Assembly (NCBI GenBank): GCA_029259635.1 | Contig: JAJDEU010000056.1 | Span: 124,001-188,000 of the forward strand | Length of the DNA stretch: 64,000 bases | Direction of reading: 5' to 3' | Origin: Planctomycetota bacterium | Lineage (GTDB): Bacteria > Planctomycetota > UBA1135 > GCA-002686595 | Notes under the pieces: model-generated | Database searches by the model: none | What the model was told of the DNA's origin: nothing | The model's input: only the letters and a program-made list of their open reading frames with translations | Program-made: the position numbers and the translations under genes | Shown: piece after piece, positions 43,068 to 55,150 of the stretch | Position numbering within the stretch: position 1 is the first letter of the stretch | How the letters are laid out: every line of letters begins with the position of its first letter

Positions 43068-43999
43068 TAGAATGAGAGCGCAGCGCCGACGACTGCGAAC
43101 ACGGCCAAGGCGAGGAGCAAGACGATCAGAGTTACGCCGAGAATTCGAGTCCAAGAACGTGGGACGAAGCCGGCCACCTCGCCGGTTTGTCCGTTGACGA
43201 GAATTTGAACGGGCTCGGCGTCGGTTTCGTGCTTCACAGCGAAGACCCAAATCGGAAGCAAGAGGAGGTCGGTGACTTCGTCTTCCAGACGGGTGCTGTA
43301 GCGGAGGTCGGAGTGGCTGTCGCCGGGCATCATCCGGCTCAGCCGCTGGCCGATTTTTTCGAGACTCTCGGTTCTTGCGAGCGCGCGGCATTCCTCGCGC
43401 GCAACGGAAGCCTCCTCCGCGATCCAGCCCGACAGGAGCGCTGGCGTATAACGCAGGAGAGCCCTCAAATCGAAGGGTTCGACCTGTTCGAGAAGCTTAT
43501 TGGAGATGCCCGCCGACGCCGTCACCAAGACATCGCGCACATAGCTCGCCGAGCGGCCGGCCAGGCTGCGGTGCTCCGTGCGCGTCCGCGTTCGAACCAC
43601 AACGCGCCCCTTGGAATCCGTCGTCGTGTAGGTCTCGGTGTAGTTCTCGCCGATCTGACAGGTGTACTCACTGTGAGCAACCGCGCAGAACAGATAGGCC
43701 GGGGAGTAGAGCCCGCGGCCCCGCTCGGGAGGCGCAGTCTTGAAGCTCTTCGGGGTGAACAGCCCGCGGCTCTTGATCCACGCGAGACACAGTTCGCGAG
43801 CGCGATCGCGACCGATGACGAAGCCGAGCGCGTAGACCGGTTCGGTATGTCCTCCCGAAGCGGGGCGTTCAACAATGGAAGTCGAAGCGCAGTACGGGCA
43901 CTCGGCCGTCTTGAGCGCGGGCTCGACAATCAAATCAGCGCCACAGTTCTCACAGGAGATCTCAAGCATCTCGGGTGGGCTTAGCGCTTGATCTATCAT
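43067..43999 (-). CDS. Zinc-ribbon protein with C-terminal membrane anchor (first of a pair)
   Basis: A 310-residue protein. The N-terminal ribbon is CENCGADLIVEPALKTAECPYC. The middle contains YLFCAVAHSEYTCQIGENY and a segment KGRVVVRTRTRTEH followed by a helical part. The end repeats the pattern seen in the next gene, LPIWVFAVKHETDAEPVQIL VNGQTGEVAGFVP, then one membrane span (ILGVTLIVLLLALAVFAVVG). The two genes are coupled by a one-base stop/start overlap and probably act as a heteromeric membrane complex; that is inference. A cytoplasmic ribbon with a tail anchor is the likely topology. Confidence 0.75.
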   Translation of the reverse strand: MIDQALSPPEMLEISCENCGADLIVEPALKTAECPYCASTSIVERPASGGHTEPVYALGFVIGRDRARELCLAWIKSRGLFTPKSFKTAPPERGRGLYSPAYLFCAVAHSEYTCQIGENYTETYTTTDSKGRVVVRTRTRTEHRSLAGRSASYVRDVLVTASAGISNKLLEQVEPFDLRALLRYTPALLSGWIAEEASVAREECRALARTESLEKIGQRLSRMMPGDSHSDLRYSTRLEDEVTDLLLLPIWVFAVKHETDAEPVQILVNGQTGEVAGFVPRSWTRILGVTLIVLLLALAVFAVVGAALSF

Positions 44000-44057
44000 G
44001 CTGATAAAGGTCGTCTCAAATTCGCTGCATCTCGAGTCGCACGAGCCTGTCGATTCT

Positions 44058-45728
44058 CTACTCCATCAACGGAATGTCGACTCCGCGCTCGCGCGCCGTC
44101 TCAATCGCATGCTCATAGCCCGCGTCCACGTGACGCATGACGCCGGTTCCCGGATCATTGGTGAGCACTCGGTTCAGAGCTTCGGCCGCCTCGGGAGTAC
44201 CGTCCGCAACCGTGACCTGTCCGGAGTGAAGGCTGTATCCCATTCCCACGCCGCCACCATGGTGGAAAGAAACCCACGAAGCACCGCTCGCTGTATTCAG
44301 CATTAAATTCAAGAGCGGCCAATCCGCAACCGCATCCGTGCCGTCGGCCATACCTTCGGTCTCCCGGTTCGGCGAAGCCACCGAGCCACAGTCGAGATGA
44401 TCTCGCCCGATCGCGAGCGGCGCCGAGATCTCTCCGCGCTGAACCGCGAGGTTGAAGGCCTCACCGGCTTTCGCTCGTTCGCCATAGCCGAGCCAACAGA
44501 TTCGCGCGGGCAAACCCTGAAACTGAATTCGCTCGGAGGCCATTCGGATCCAGCGGCAGAGCGCCTCGTCCTCGGGGAACAGCTCCAGAATAATGCGGTC
44601 GGTCACGGCGATGTCCGCCGGATCCCCGGAGAGCGCGACCCAGCGGAACGGCCCCTTCCCCTCGCAGAAGAGCGGCCGAACGTACTTGGGCACAAAACCC
44701 TCGAACTCGAAGGCATTCTCCATTCCGGCCTGCGCCGCGTGGCCACGCAGGTTATTGCCGTAATCAAAAGTGTCCGCTCCGCGCTCCTGGAGCAAGTTCA
44801 TGGCCTTCACGTGATCGATCATCGTGCGGAAGGACTCCTTCTCATAGCGCGCCGGTTCGCTCGATCGCAATTGGAGCGCAGCTTCAAAGGTCATCCCGTT
44901 CGGAACGTATCCGTCGAGCGGATCGTGCGCGCTGGTCTGATCCGTTAATATGTCCGGCGTAATCTCGCGTTCGATCATGCGGTCCAAGAGATCGACCGCG
45001 TTGCAGACCACGCCGATCGATTTCGCTACGCCGTCTGCCTTCCAGGCCAGTGCGCGATCGAGCGCTTCGTCGATCCCCTCGATCAACTCGTCGCAGTAGC
45101 CGGTCTCGAGTCGCTTCTCGATCCGTGTGCGATCGACATCCGCGCCGAGGAAGGTCGCGCCGTTCATCGTCGCGGCCAGAGGCTGAGCGCCGCCCATTCC
45201 GCCCAAGCCGCCGGAGACCACAAGACGACGGTCGAGCGTTCCGCCGAAGTGACGCTTTGCCGAAGCGGCAAACGTTTCGTAGGTGCCCTGCAAGATTCCC
45301 TGGCTACCGATGTAGATCCAACTCCCGGCGGTCATCTGGCCGAACATCATCTTGCCCTCCGCCTCAAGCTTTCGAAAGTGCTCCCAGTTCGCCCAGTTCC
45401 CCACCAAGTTCGAGTTGGCAATCAGCACGCGCGGTGAGCGCTCGTGCGTTCGAAAGACACCGACGGGTTTACCCGACTGAACCAGCAAGGTCTCGTCCGA
45501 TTCAAGCCGCCGCAAGGTGGCGATGATCGCGTGAAAGGAGGGCCAATCACGTGCCGCCTTTCCGCTTCCTCCGTACACCACCAAATTCTTGGGATCCTCA
45601 GCTACGTCCGGATCCAGATTGTTGACCAGCAAGCGCAAAGCCGCTTCCGCCGCCCACGTCTTGCAGGTTCGTGCGGTTCCATGCGGGGCGTGGAGAGGGC
45701 CGGATGAATAGTCGTCGGAGGTCGTCAT
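44058..45728 (-). CDS. hutU: Urocanate hydratase
   Basis: A 556-residue enzyme that adds water to urocanate in the second step of histidine degradation, using tightly bound NAD+. Full family length. Recognisable segments are NLVVYGGSGKAARDWPSFHAI, MTAGSWIYIGSQGILQGTYE, VSGGLGGMGGAQPLA (NAD-binding glycines), DQTSAHDPLDGYVP, FDYGNNLRGHA and IGRDHLDCGSVASPNRET, with the catalytic-site Cys-containing loop present. ATG 45728 is the normal start; a longer frame upstream is not protein-like. The partner hutH lies 5 kb away on the same strand; hutI and the later steps are not in the window. Confidence 0.97.
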   Translation of the reverse strand: MTTSDDYSSGPLHAPHGTARTCKTWAAEAALRLLVNNLDPDVAEDPKNLVVYGGSGKAARDWPSFHAIIATLRRLESDETLLVQSGKPVGVFRTHERSPRVLIANSNLVGNWANWEHFRKLEAEGKMMFGQMTAGSWIYIGSQGILQGTYETFAASAKRHFGGTLDRRLVVSGGLGGMGGAQPLAATMNGATFLGADVDRTRIEKRLETGYCDELIEGIDEALDRALAWKADGVAKSIGVVCNAVDLLDRMIEREITPDILTDQTSAHDPLDGYVPNGMTFEAALQLRSSEPARYEKESFRTMIDHVKAMNLLQERGADTFDYGNNLRGHAAQAGMENAFEFEGFVPKYVRPLFCEGKGPFRWVALSGDPADIAVTDRIILELFPEDEALCRWIRMASERIQFQGLPARICWLGYGERAKAGEAFNLAVQRGEISAPLAIGRDHLDCGSVASPNRETEGMADGTDAVADWPLLNLMLNTASGASWVSFHHGGGVGMGYSLHSGQVTVADGTPEAAEALNRVLTNDPGTGVMRHVDAGYEHAIETARERGVDIPLME

Positions 45729-45895
45729 GGGACTGGTGAGGTTGGAAGCCGGAATGCTGGATGGCTCTAGATTCGGGGCGGGAAGGATACGAAAAAGGGA
45801 CGGCCATCGACGGCGCGGATTCTCCTTCGGGAGCGGCGGTGCTGGCGTGCTCGCCCGCTTCCTCCCGAGGCCGTCAAGCCGAGCTCCGAGAACGG

Positions 45896-46336
45896 TCACC
45901 CCGTCTGGTGCAACCTCGCCCAGGACAGCGGGAGGTCGGCGAGCTCGGGGGCGCTCCTCCGCGGCTCACCCTCACGCCCGAGGGCCATGGATTCGCGCTG
46001 ACTCCAGAGCAATACGCGACCTCGAGGACGACGCGAAAGCGCAACGCACGGCTCCTCTCGAATCCGTGCAATCCGCCAGGTGTCCGGCTGCGCGACAAGG
46101 AGCTCGAGCAAGTCGTCCCAACAGCTCGCGAGAGCAACAACACGCTTCGGTTCGGCGAGTATTATTCGCACTTCGCCATCGAAGTCGATGCGCGGAAGAC
46201 GGGGCTCCGGCCCGCTCCGAAGTTCGAGCTCCTGGCGAACCTCGACCCCAGGAAGGCCCAGCGATAGGACCGCATGAGTGTGTACCCCATCGATTGGGAT
46301 GGACTCGTTCGCGAGGCTCTTCCCCTGCTGATTCAC
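45896..46336 (-). CDS. Hypothetical protein upstream of urocanate hydratase
   Basis: A possible 146-residue protein beginning at GTG 46336. Its codons have the G/C-rich third positions of the neighbouring genes, and the composition is protein-like (LPRIDFDGEVRIILAEPKR, VVALASCWDDLLELLVAQP, WRIARIREEPCVALSRRP). I do not recognise a family. It ends 167 bases before hutU on the same strand. The start is uncertain because the frame stays open to 46519 with less convincing sequence. Overlapping frames on both strands are long too, so this call is tentative. Confidence 0.4.
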   Translation of the reverse strand: MNQQGKSLANESIPIDGVHTHAVLSLGLPGVEVRQELELRSGPEPRLPRIDFDGEVRIILAEPKRVVALASCWDDLLELLVAQPDTWRIARIREEPCVALSRRPRGRVLLWSQRESMALGREGEPRRSAPELADLPLSWARLHQTG

Positions 46337-46564
46337 TACAGAGCCACTTGGCCGGCGATCCCGGACGAGCTTCGGAGAACCTGAGCGCCCGCGCCACCCA
46401 CTCGATCCTACCGGTTCTCGCTGCGGCGCCCATTTTCTCTCTAGGGCCGAAGCCCCATTCGCAGTCGGAGCCCGAGCCCGCAACTTCCGTCGAGGGTCCC
46501 TCCTTAACCACAGTCGCAAAAAGGGGACTATCGATTCGGCGCTTCAAAGTCTCTAGATTGCGCG

Positions 46565-49627
<3,063 letters not shown>

Positions 49628-49815
49628 ATCTTGAGAAAGCCCCCCAACTGGGGCACGCCCGATGACCCTGCGCACGCGGCTGAATCGAAATAGGCCATTG
49701 TGCTACTAGCCCTAAGTACCCTATTCGCTATGGTGCTCGCCTTAAAGATCGCTCCGAGCAGATAACGAATACCCCCCCCTTGAGCCGACAACCTGCCCCC
49801 CCGAATCCTGCCATT

Positions 49816-50703
49816 ATGCGCGAGAAAGAGCTCGATAAGGTCAACGTGATCTTCATGCTTGTCACCCACCTGGTGGCGGCATACGCAATCTACTACGCCG
49901 CTGTCGTCCACCCTTCTTGGGAGACCCTCGTCCTCGGTCTGGTCTGGTTCGCTCTCTGTGGGCTGGGTATTACCGCTGGTTACCACCGCCTGTTCTCTCA
50001 TCCGACCTACAAGACGAACGCTTTCATTCGAGCGTTCCTGCTCTTCTTCGGAGCGGCCTCCGTTCAGAACTCGGCTCTAAAGTGGTCCTCCGACCACCGT
50101 CGTCACCACGCGCAAGTCGACACCGACGAAGACCCGTACAACATCAAGCGCGGTTTCTGGTGGGCTCACATCGGCTGGATCTTCTTTCGCGATGTGGACA
50201 AGCGCGAGATGCTCCCCATGAAGGATCTCCGAGCGGATCCCTTGGTAGTCTTCCAGGAGCGCTACTACATTCTGATCGCCACGGTCGCCACGGTCGTCGT
50301 TCCCGGCGCAATCGGAGCCCTCTGGGGCGACGCACTCGGAGCCATACTCGTCGCGGGCTTCCTGCGGCTCGTCATCGAGTGGCACGCGACCTTCGCCATC
50401 AACTCCGTCGCGCACTACATCGGCTCCCAGCCCTACTCGCTCGGCAATACCGCTCGCGACAGCTGGCTGACCGCCTGGATCACCTTCGGCGAGGGTTACC
50501 ACAACTTCCACCACAAGTTTCAGCAGGACTACCGCAACGGTATTCGTTGGTATCACCTCGACCCGACGAAGTGGTTGGTCTGGGCGGGCTCCAAGATGGG
50601 CTTGACCCGCGACCTAAAGCGCACTCCCGACGCCGCGATTCAGCGCGCACTTCGCGAAGTGATCGAGAGCAACTCGAAACGCGTCCCTTCCAAGGCGAGC
50701 TGA
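49816..50703 (+). CDS. Acyl-CoA delta-9 desaturase-like membrane fatty-acid desaturase
   Basis: A 295-residue di-iron membrane desaturase. All three histidine boxes are present: HRLFSH (HxxxxH) in YHRLFSHPTY, HRRHH (HxxHH) in SDHRRHHAQVD, and HNFHH (HxxHH) in GEGYHNFHHKF. Four membrane segments surround them. The architecture is that of stearoyl-CoA desaturases, which insert a cis double bond and adjust membrane fluidity. The usual cytochrome b5 domain of eukaryotic forms is absent, as in bacterial members. ATG 49816 is used; a TTG at 49780 is in frame. A small GC-rich hairpin (GCCCC/GGGGC, 49640-49656) lies between it and the kinase gene. Confidence 0.94.
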   Translation: MREKELDKVNVIFMLVTHLVAAYAIYYAAVVHPSWETLVLGLVWFALCGLGITAGYHRLFSHPTYKTNAFIRAFLLFFGAASVQNSALKWSSDHRRHHAQVDTDEDPYNIKRGFWWAHIGWIFFRDVDKREMLPMKDLRADPLVVFQERYYILIATVATVVVPGAIGALWGDALGAILVAGFLRLVIEWHATFAINSVAHYIGSQPYSLGNTARDSWLTAWITFGEGYHNFHHKFQQDYRNGIRWYHLDPTKWLVWAGSKMGLTRDLKRTPDAAIQRALREVIESNSKRVPSKAS

Positions 50704-50724
50704 AGCTCGCGGCTTCGACGGCCG

Positions 50725-52263
50725 CTAAGACTCGAGCGGGCCCACGGCCTCTTCGACGGCTCGAACCAGATCCCCGGAGACGATCAGCTGCCGCGCTGCC
50801 TCGATATCGTCCGCGAGGTAGCGATCTTCGACCAGCGGTTCGACCCGCGTACGCATGAGAGCGTGAGCGGCCTCCGCTCCATCTCCACCGCGCGCATCTA
50901 GATTGAACTCGCGTGCCTGCGCCGCGCACAGGTACTCGATCGCCAGAACCCGTTCGGTGTTGTCGCAAATCATGCGAGCCTTGCGAGCCGCGGTCGCAGC
51001 CATCGGCACATGGTCCTCCTGATTGGCGCTGGTCGGGATGGTGTCCACCGATGCGGGATGCGCGTAGACCTTGTTTTCACTTGCCAACGCGGCGGCCGCG
51101 ACTTGGGCGATCATCATTCCGGAGTTCAATCCCGGACGGCTCGTGAGAAAGGCGGGCATCCCCGAGAGGTCCGGATTGACGAGCTGTTCTGTACGGCGCT
51201 CGGAGATGTTGGCGATGGAACACATCGCGAGACCGAGGTAATCCATCACCATCGAAACCGGCGCGCCATGGAAGAGCCCCGCGCTGACGACATCGCCGGT
51301 ATCGGGGAAGAGCACGGGGTTATCCGTCACGCCATTGATCTCCGTCGAGAAGATCTCGCGCACGTGCGCCAGCGCGGATTTGTAAGCGCCGTGAACCTGT
51401 GGGGCGCAGCGAAGCGAATAAGGATCCTGAACCCGATCGCAATCCGCGTGGTTCTCGATGACTACGGAATTCGCGAGGCAAGCGGTCACATTCCTCGCGG
51501 TCCTGAAGTGACCGGGGTGCCCCTTCAATTCGGCCAAGCGCTCTTGAAAAGGTAGTCGACTCCCCTTCAAGGACTCGATCGAGAGCGCGACAAGAATGTC
51601 GGCCGCCTGCGAGAGATTCGTCGCTCGAGAAATCACTCCGAGGGAGACGCCCTTGCTGATCTCGGTGCCGTTGATGAGCGCGAGCCCTTCTTTCGCGGCG
51701 AGCTCGACCGGCGACACATCCATCAACTCCAGAGCTTCTCGCGCCGGCATCGAGCGACCGTCGAAGGTCGCGCCGCCATAGCCCATGTAGCTCGCGGTCA
51801 TGTGCGCCAGAGGAGCTAGATCACCGCTCGCCCCCACCGATCCCTGCTGCGGAACTTTCGGAACAAACCCTCGATTGAAAAAATCGAGCAGTCGATCGAC
51901 CAACTCGATCCGAATACCCGAGTTCCCGCGAACCAATCCATTCAAGCGCAGCACCTGTGCGGTGCGAACCTCGTCAACGGGCATGTCATCACCCACGCCA
52001 CAGCAGTGAGAGACAATTAGGTTCTCTTGAAGCTTGGCGAGGTCCGCATTCTCGATGGCGACGTTCTTCAGCTTTCCGAATCCCGTTGTCAATCCGTAGA
52101 CCGGCTCACCGGAAGCCACGTGGTGGTCGACGAGGTCTCTCGCTTTGCGCACGGCCTCGCGAGCCGTATCCGTCACGGAGAGCTCGACTTTTTCTCCGCT
52201 GATCACCGCTTCCAAATCGGACAAGGTTAGGGAGCGGCCGTCGAGGGCGAGTTTGTGTGTCAT
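50725..52263 (-). CDS. hutH: Histidine ammonia-lyase
   Basis: A 512-residue enzyme that eliminates ammonia from L-histidine to give urocanate. The MIO cofactor-forming triad is Ala145-Ser146-Gly147 in GSVGASGDLAPLAH, three residues from the canonical numbering. The substrate-binding YGLTTGFGKL near the N-terminus and the C-terminal SANQEDHVPMA loop are both present. Length is typical. ATG 52263 matches the family start; the frame upstream is not protein-like. It converges with the desaturase gene and lies about 5 kb from hutU. Confidence 0.97.
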   Translation of the reverse strand: MTHKLALDGRSLTLSDLEAVISGEKVELSVTDTAREAVRKARDLVDHHVASGEPVYGLTTGFGKLKNVAIENADLAKLQENLIVSHCCGVGDDMPVDEVRTAQVLRLNGLVRGNSGIRIELVDRLLDFFNRGFVPKVPQQGSVGASGDLAPLAHMTASYMGYGGATFDGRSMPAREALELMDVSPVELAAKEGLALINGTEISKGVSLGVISRATNLSQAADILVALSIESLKGSRLPFQERLAELKGHPGHFRTARNVTACLANSVVIENHADCDRVQDPYSLRCAPQVHGAYKSALAHVREIFSTEINGVTDNPVLFPDTGDVVSAGLFHGAPVSMVMDYLGLAMCSIANISERRTEQLVNPDLSGMPAFLTSRPGLNSGMMIAQVAAAALASENKVYAHPASVDTIPTSANQEDHVPMAATAARKARMICDNTERVLAIEYLCAAQAREFNLDARGGDGAEAAHALMRTRVEPLVEDRYLADDIEAARQLIVSGDLVRAVEEAVGPLES

Positions 52264-52451
52264 CGATAGAGTGCTGAGAGATGCCGCCGGGGCGCTGAGC
52301 CGAGCTCGATGTGAGCTCGAACTCAAAGGAGGGCGAGGATTCTACAGCGGTGCTCGACTTCACGTGCCCCCGAAAAACGGGGAAGCGCGGACTCTCGGAC
52401 CCTGACCCGAAGGACGCCGTTCATGGAGCGAATGACTTTTGTGACGAGCTG

Positions 52452-54167
52452 CTAGAGCGGCGGTCCCGGATAGGCCTTGCCCGCGCGCTCGTGGGCCTCG
52501 CGACTATCTCCGACGATCGCGCGCTCGGGGAGCTGTGCCTTCAGCGCACGCTTCCCCGTGATCTCGATTCGCTCTTTATCGATCAACACATCGTTGTGCC
52601 AGCGCGCCTTCACCCTCCACTCGCCCTCTAGCAAGCTATCGATGATGAGCTCCTCGTCCGCGCTAAGTGTGAATCCGTCCGCCGGCGTCCCGTTGATCGT
52701 CAGCTGTATATCGAGTCCCTGCATGCGAGCGGGTAGCTCGATTTGCAGCTCGGCCTTGCCGCGCTCGAGCGGTCCAATCTCCAAGTTCGCCTGGGTTGTA
52801 TCCGCCCCGACCAGTCGGCCGCCCCATGCTTTCCCATCCAACGACCAGGCTTCGAGGTAACGCGTCTCCGCAACCTCCGGCCAGGCCGTAAACACAAACT
52901 CGCCTTGCTCGCTCGCCAGAGTTTCCTGCAGCGCGAACGGAAAACTGGGCAACACTTCACTCTCCAAAAACCAGTGTGCGGTTCGGAAGTACGAGAGTGT
53001 CGCAGCGACTCGGTCGGGGGCTTCGAGTCTCACGCGCGCGCCGGAAACCGGCTTGCCGTTTTCCGTGATCACGCCGCGCAAGACCGGCGCGGGTTCGAGC
53101 TCGATGTCGACTCGGTTTTGCACTCCGCTCTGTAGATTTATCAAGCGCTCACGCGGAACAGCAAGTGCGCCACGGTGAAAGAGACGAACCGCCACCGGTC
53201 CAACGGGCAAGTCTCGAATGATCGTGGAGCTGCCAGGAGTGATCTCCACGGGATTCTTGAGATACCAGGGAAAGCGGCGCGTCTGCTTGGTATCGGCAGG
53301 CAGCAAGACGACCTGCGCTTTCTCATTCGCGCCGATATCGTTCTTGAGGAAGATCTCGAGATCGGCGCCTCGCTCCAATCGATACACCAAGCGGCCGCGC
53401 GGAATCGTGAAGTCCGCCGTGATCCCGACCACCTCGCGAAGGCCCGAGTAGCCCGGTGCTTCGATCTCGAGAAGCGCGCGATCCGAAGCTAGACCGCCGA
53501 GATAGAAATACCCGGTCTCATCGGTGTGCGTCGCCAACCCATCGATCACCACCTTCGCTCCGTCGATGCCCTCTCCCTCGGAATCCAAGACCTCGCCCTG
53601 AATCCCGCCCGGACGCCCGTATCCAATGTTGAGCGTGTACTCCGCGTTCTGACGCAGAACGATTTCCCGCCGAGACCCCGCAATTCCCCGAGCGCTCACT
53701 TTGACGACGGCTAGTCCCGGATACAGATTGTTCGCGCCAAAAGCCCCGTCGACTCCGCACACGAGCACGCGGCCCATGTTCGCGCCCGCGACAAACTCGA
53801 TGCGAGCCTGGACAGGCTCACCTTTAGCGTCGGCGATGTTTCCAATGATTCGAGCGCGCCGCCCCAGTCCGGGACGCAAGCCGTCCTCAAGCTCGGGCAG
53901 ATAATTCGGGCTGAGCAGATCGAGCTCGATCTCGAGTGGCCACAGCACGGTTGTGGGCTCCGCGATTCCACTGGCGACTTCCACGCGCGGCGGAGCCGTG
54001 ATGACCACCTCGCCGTGCTTCAGTGTGTCTGCCGCAACGGCCGGGAGATCGGCGGAGTCGATGAGCGAGCCCTCTTCAACCTCCGTCCCGAAGAACAGCG
54101 AAGCCGCCGCGCCCAGGGCGATAAGGAGCACGCAGAGAAGCAGGAGAGTTGGATTGGGTCGGGTCAT
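52452..54167 (-). CDS. Exported protein with carboxypeptidase-regulatory-like (CnaB-type) domains
   Basis: A 571-residue protein with an N-terminal signal or anchor (LLLLCVLLIALGAAASLFFG). After it come several CnaB/CarboxypepD_reg beta-sandwiches, recognisable by the G-x-V/I-x-D/N-x-x-G-x-P/A-V-x-x-A-x-V start: IIGNIADAKGEPVQARIEF, IQGEVLDSEGEGIDGAKVVI, LRGVITENGKPVSGARVRLE. No catalytic residues are evident. Such domains are structural or ligand-binding; the same fold forms the outer tail of the sigma-factor fusion at 16575-19283, so the two could interact, which is speculation. Transcribed toward the hutH promoter region. Confidence 0.75.
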   Translation of the reverse strand: MTRPNPTLLLLCVLLIALGAAASLFFGTEVEEGSLIDSADLPAVAADTLKHGEVVITAPPRVEVASGIAEPTTVLWPLEIELDLLSPNYLPELEDGLRPGLGRRARIIGNIADAKGEPVQARIEFVAGANMGRVLVCGVDGAFGANNLYPGLAVVKVSARGIAGSRREIVLRQNAEYTLNIGYGRPGGIQGEVLDSEGEGIDGAKVVIDGLATHTDETGYFYLGGLASDRALLEIEAPGYSGLREVVGITADFTIPRGRLVYRLERGADLEIFLKNDIGANEKAQVVLLPADTKQTRRFPWYLKNPVEITPGSSTIIRDLPVGPVAVRLFHRGALAVPRERLINLQSGVQNRVDIELEPAPVLRGVITENGKPVSGARVRLEAPDRVAATLSYFRTAHWFLESEVLPSFPFALQETLASEQGEFVFTAWPEVAETRYLEAWSLDGKAWGGRLVGADTTQANLEIGPLERGKAELQIELPARMQGLDIQLTINGTPADGFTLSADEELIIDSLLEGEWRVKARWHNDVLIDKERIEITGKRALKAQLPERAIVGDSREAHERAGKAYPGPPL

Positions 54168-54294
54168 GGCGCGGTCGCTCGGGGGGGGCCAAGAATAGCT
54201 CCGCACCTGGCAGGGGTCACCGCGCACCTCTGGAACCTATTCAAATTCGGTCCTCTCCCGGCAGTTCTGGATTCCGGCCCGCCGAGAGACCGGT

Positions 54295-54975
54295 TCAATC
54301 GGAGCCCGAGGTCATTCCACCGAGCCGAACCGATTCGGTCTGTGGTCTCCAGCCGCCCCGGCTCTTCAGCCACTCGGCACTCGTCTGAACCATGTACCAC
54401 TGCTCGACCGGATGTCCGAACTTCTCGACGCTGCTCTCGGTCGTGTAGTCCAGCGAATATCCATTCTTCTCCAGCACTCGCTTGGAGGCCTCATTGCCCA
54501 CGAAAACCCAACCGAACAGCACGTCGGCCAAGCCGGTCTGAAAGGCCAGGTAATTGATGAGCTCGATGGCTTCGCCCGCGAACCCTCGTCCCCAGTGGTC
54601 GACGTCGACCCAGTAACTGATCTCGCCCTGCCCCGGATGCCCGCCGAACTTCAGACTGATCGCTCCAACCAATCGGTTGCTCGTCACTTCGCAGATCGCG
54701 AACTGATAGTCGAGCGCCTCAGGCTTGCCCGCGCGCCACTCGCGATAGTTCTCCTCGAGCTCTTCTTCGCGCTCAGGCCCCGCCCAGCAGGACCAGCGCA
54801 AGATCTCATCCCGATTCGCTACGGCGCGAAAGGCCGCTTTAGCGTCATCGACCCGAATCGGACGGAGAACGACCAGCTCCCCCACTAGTCGAACTTCTTC
54901 GAGGATCGGTCTATTCCGCGGGGATTGACTGCGCGGGGCTTGATTGCCCGGGACTTCTTCGTTCGGTGAGCTCAT
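54295..54975 (-). CDS. GNAT N-acetyltransferase (RimJ/RimL type)
   Basis: A 226-residue acetyltransferase. The N-terminal strand LRPIRVDDAKAAFRAV, the acyl-CoA-binding region (HWGRGFAGEAIELINYLAF, matching the Q/RxxGxG/A pyrophosphate loop) and WVFVGNEASKRVLEKNGY identify the RimJ/RimL group, which acetylates protein N-termini, amino acids or antibiotics. The substrate cannot be told. A 35-residue Pro/Ser-rich leader precedes the domain. It lies divergent to the dehydrogenase gene. Confidence 0.88.
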   Translation of the reverse strand: MSSPNEEVPGNQAPRSQSPRNRPILEEVRLVGELVVLRPIRVDDAKAAFRAVANRDEILRWSCWAGPEREEELEENYREWRAGKPEALDYQFAICEVTSNRLVGAISLKFGGHPGQGEISYWVDVDHWGRGFAGEAIELINYLAFQTGLADVLFGWVFVGNEASKRVLEKNGYSLDYTTESSVEKFGHPVEQWYMVQTSAEWLKSRGGWRPQTESVRLGGMTSGSD

Positions 54976-55150
54976 TTCGACATCGATTCGTCAAGATCCG
55001 TCCAAGGTCAAGTGCCAGGAAGGAGCTCGACTCCGCCGTCGTCTGTATCCTATTGCGCTCAAAGTCTCGTGCACAGGTTCTCGCTGCGCGAAGATCGGCA
55101 TCCCGACGAGGCGAATCCCAAGCCCGATTCGCCCCAAGACCGCGCTTTCT

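Noticed and set aside
54944..55150. Upstream extension of the dehydrogenase frame
   Set aside because: Family alignment starts at MKNFTVLELAGDG (ATG 55151); the extension overlaps the divergent acetyltransferase gene start.
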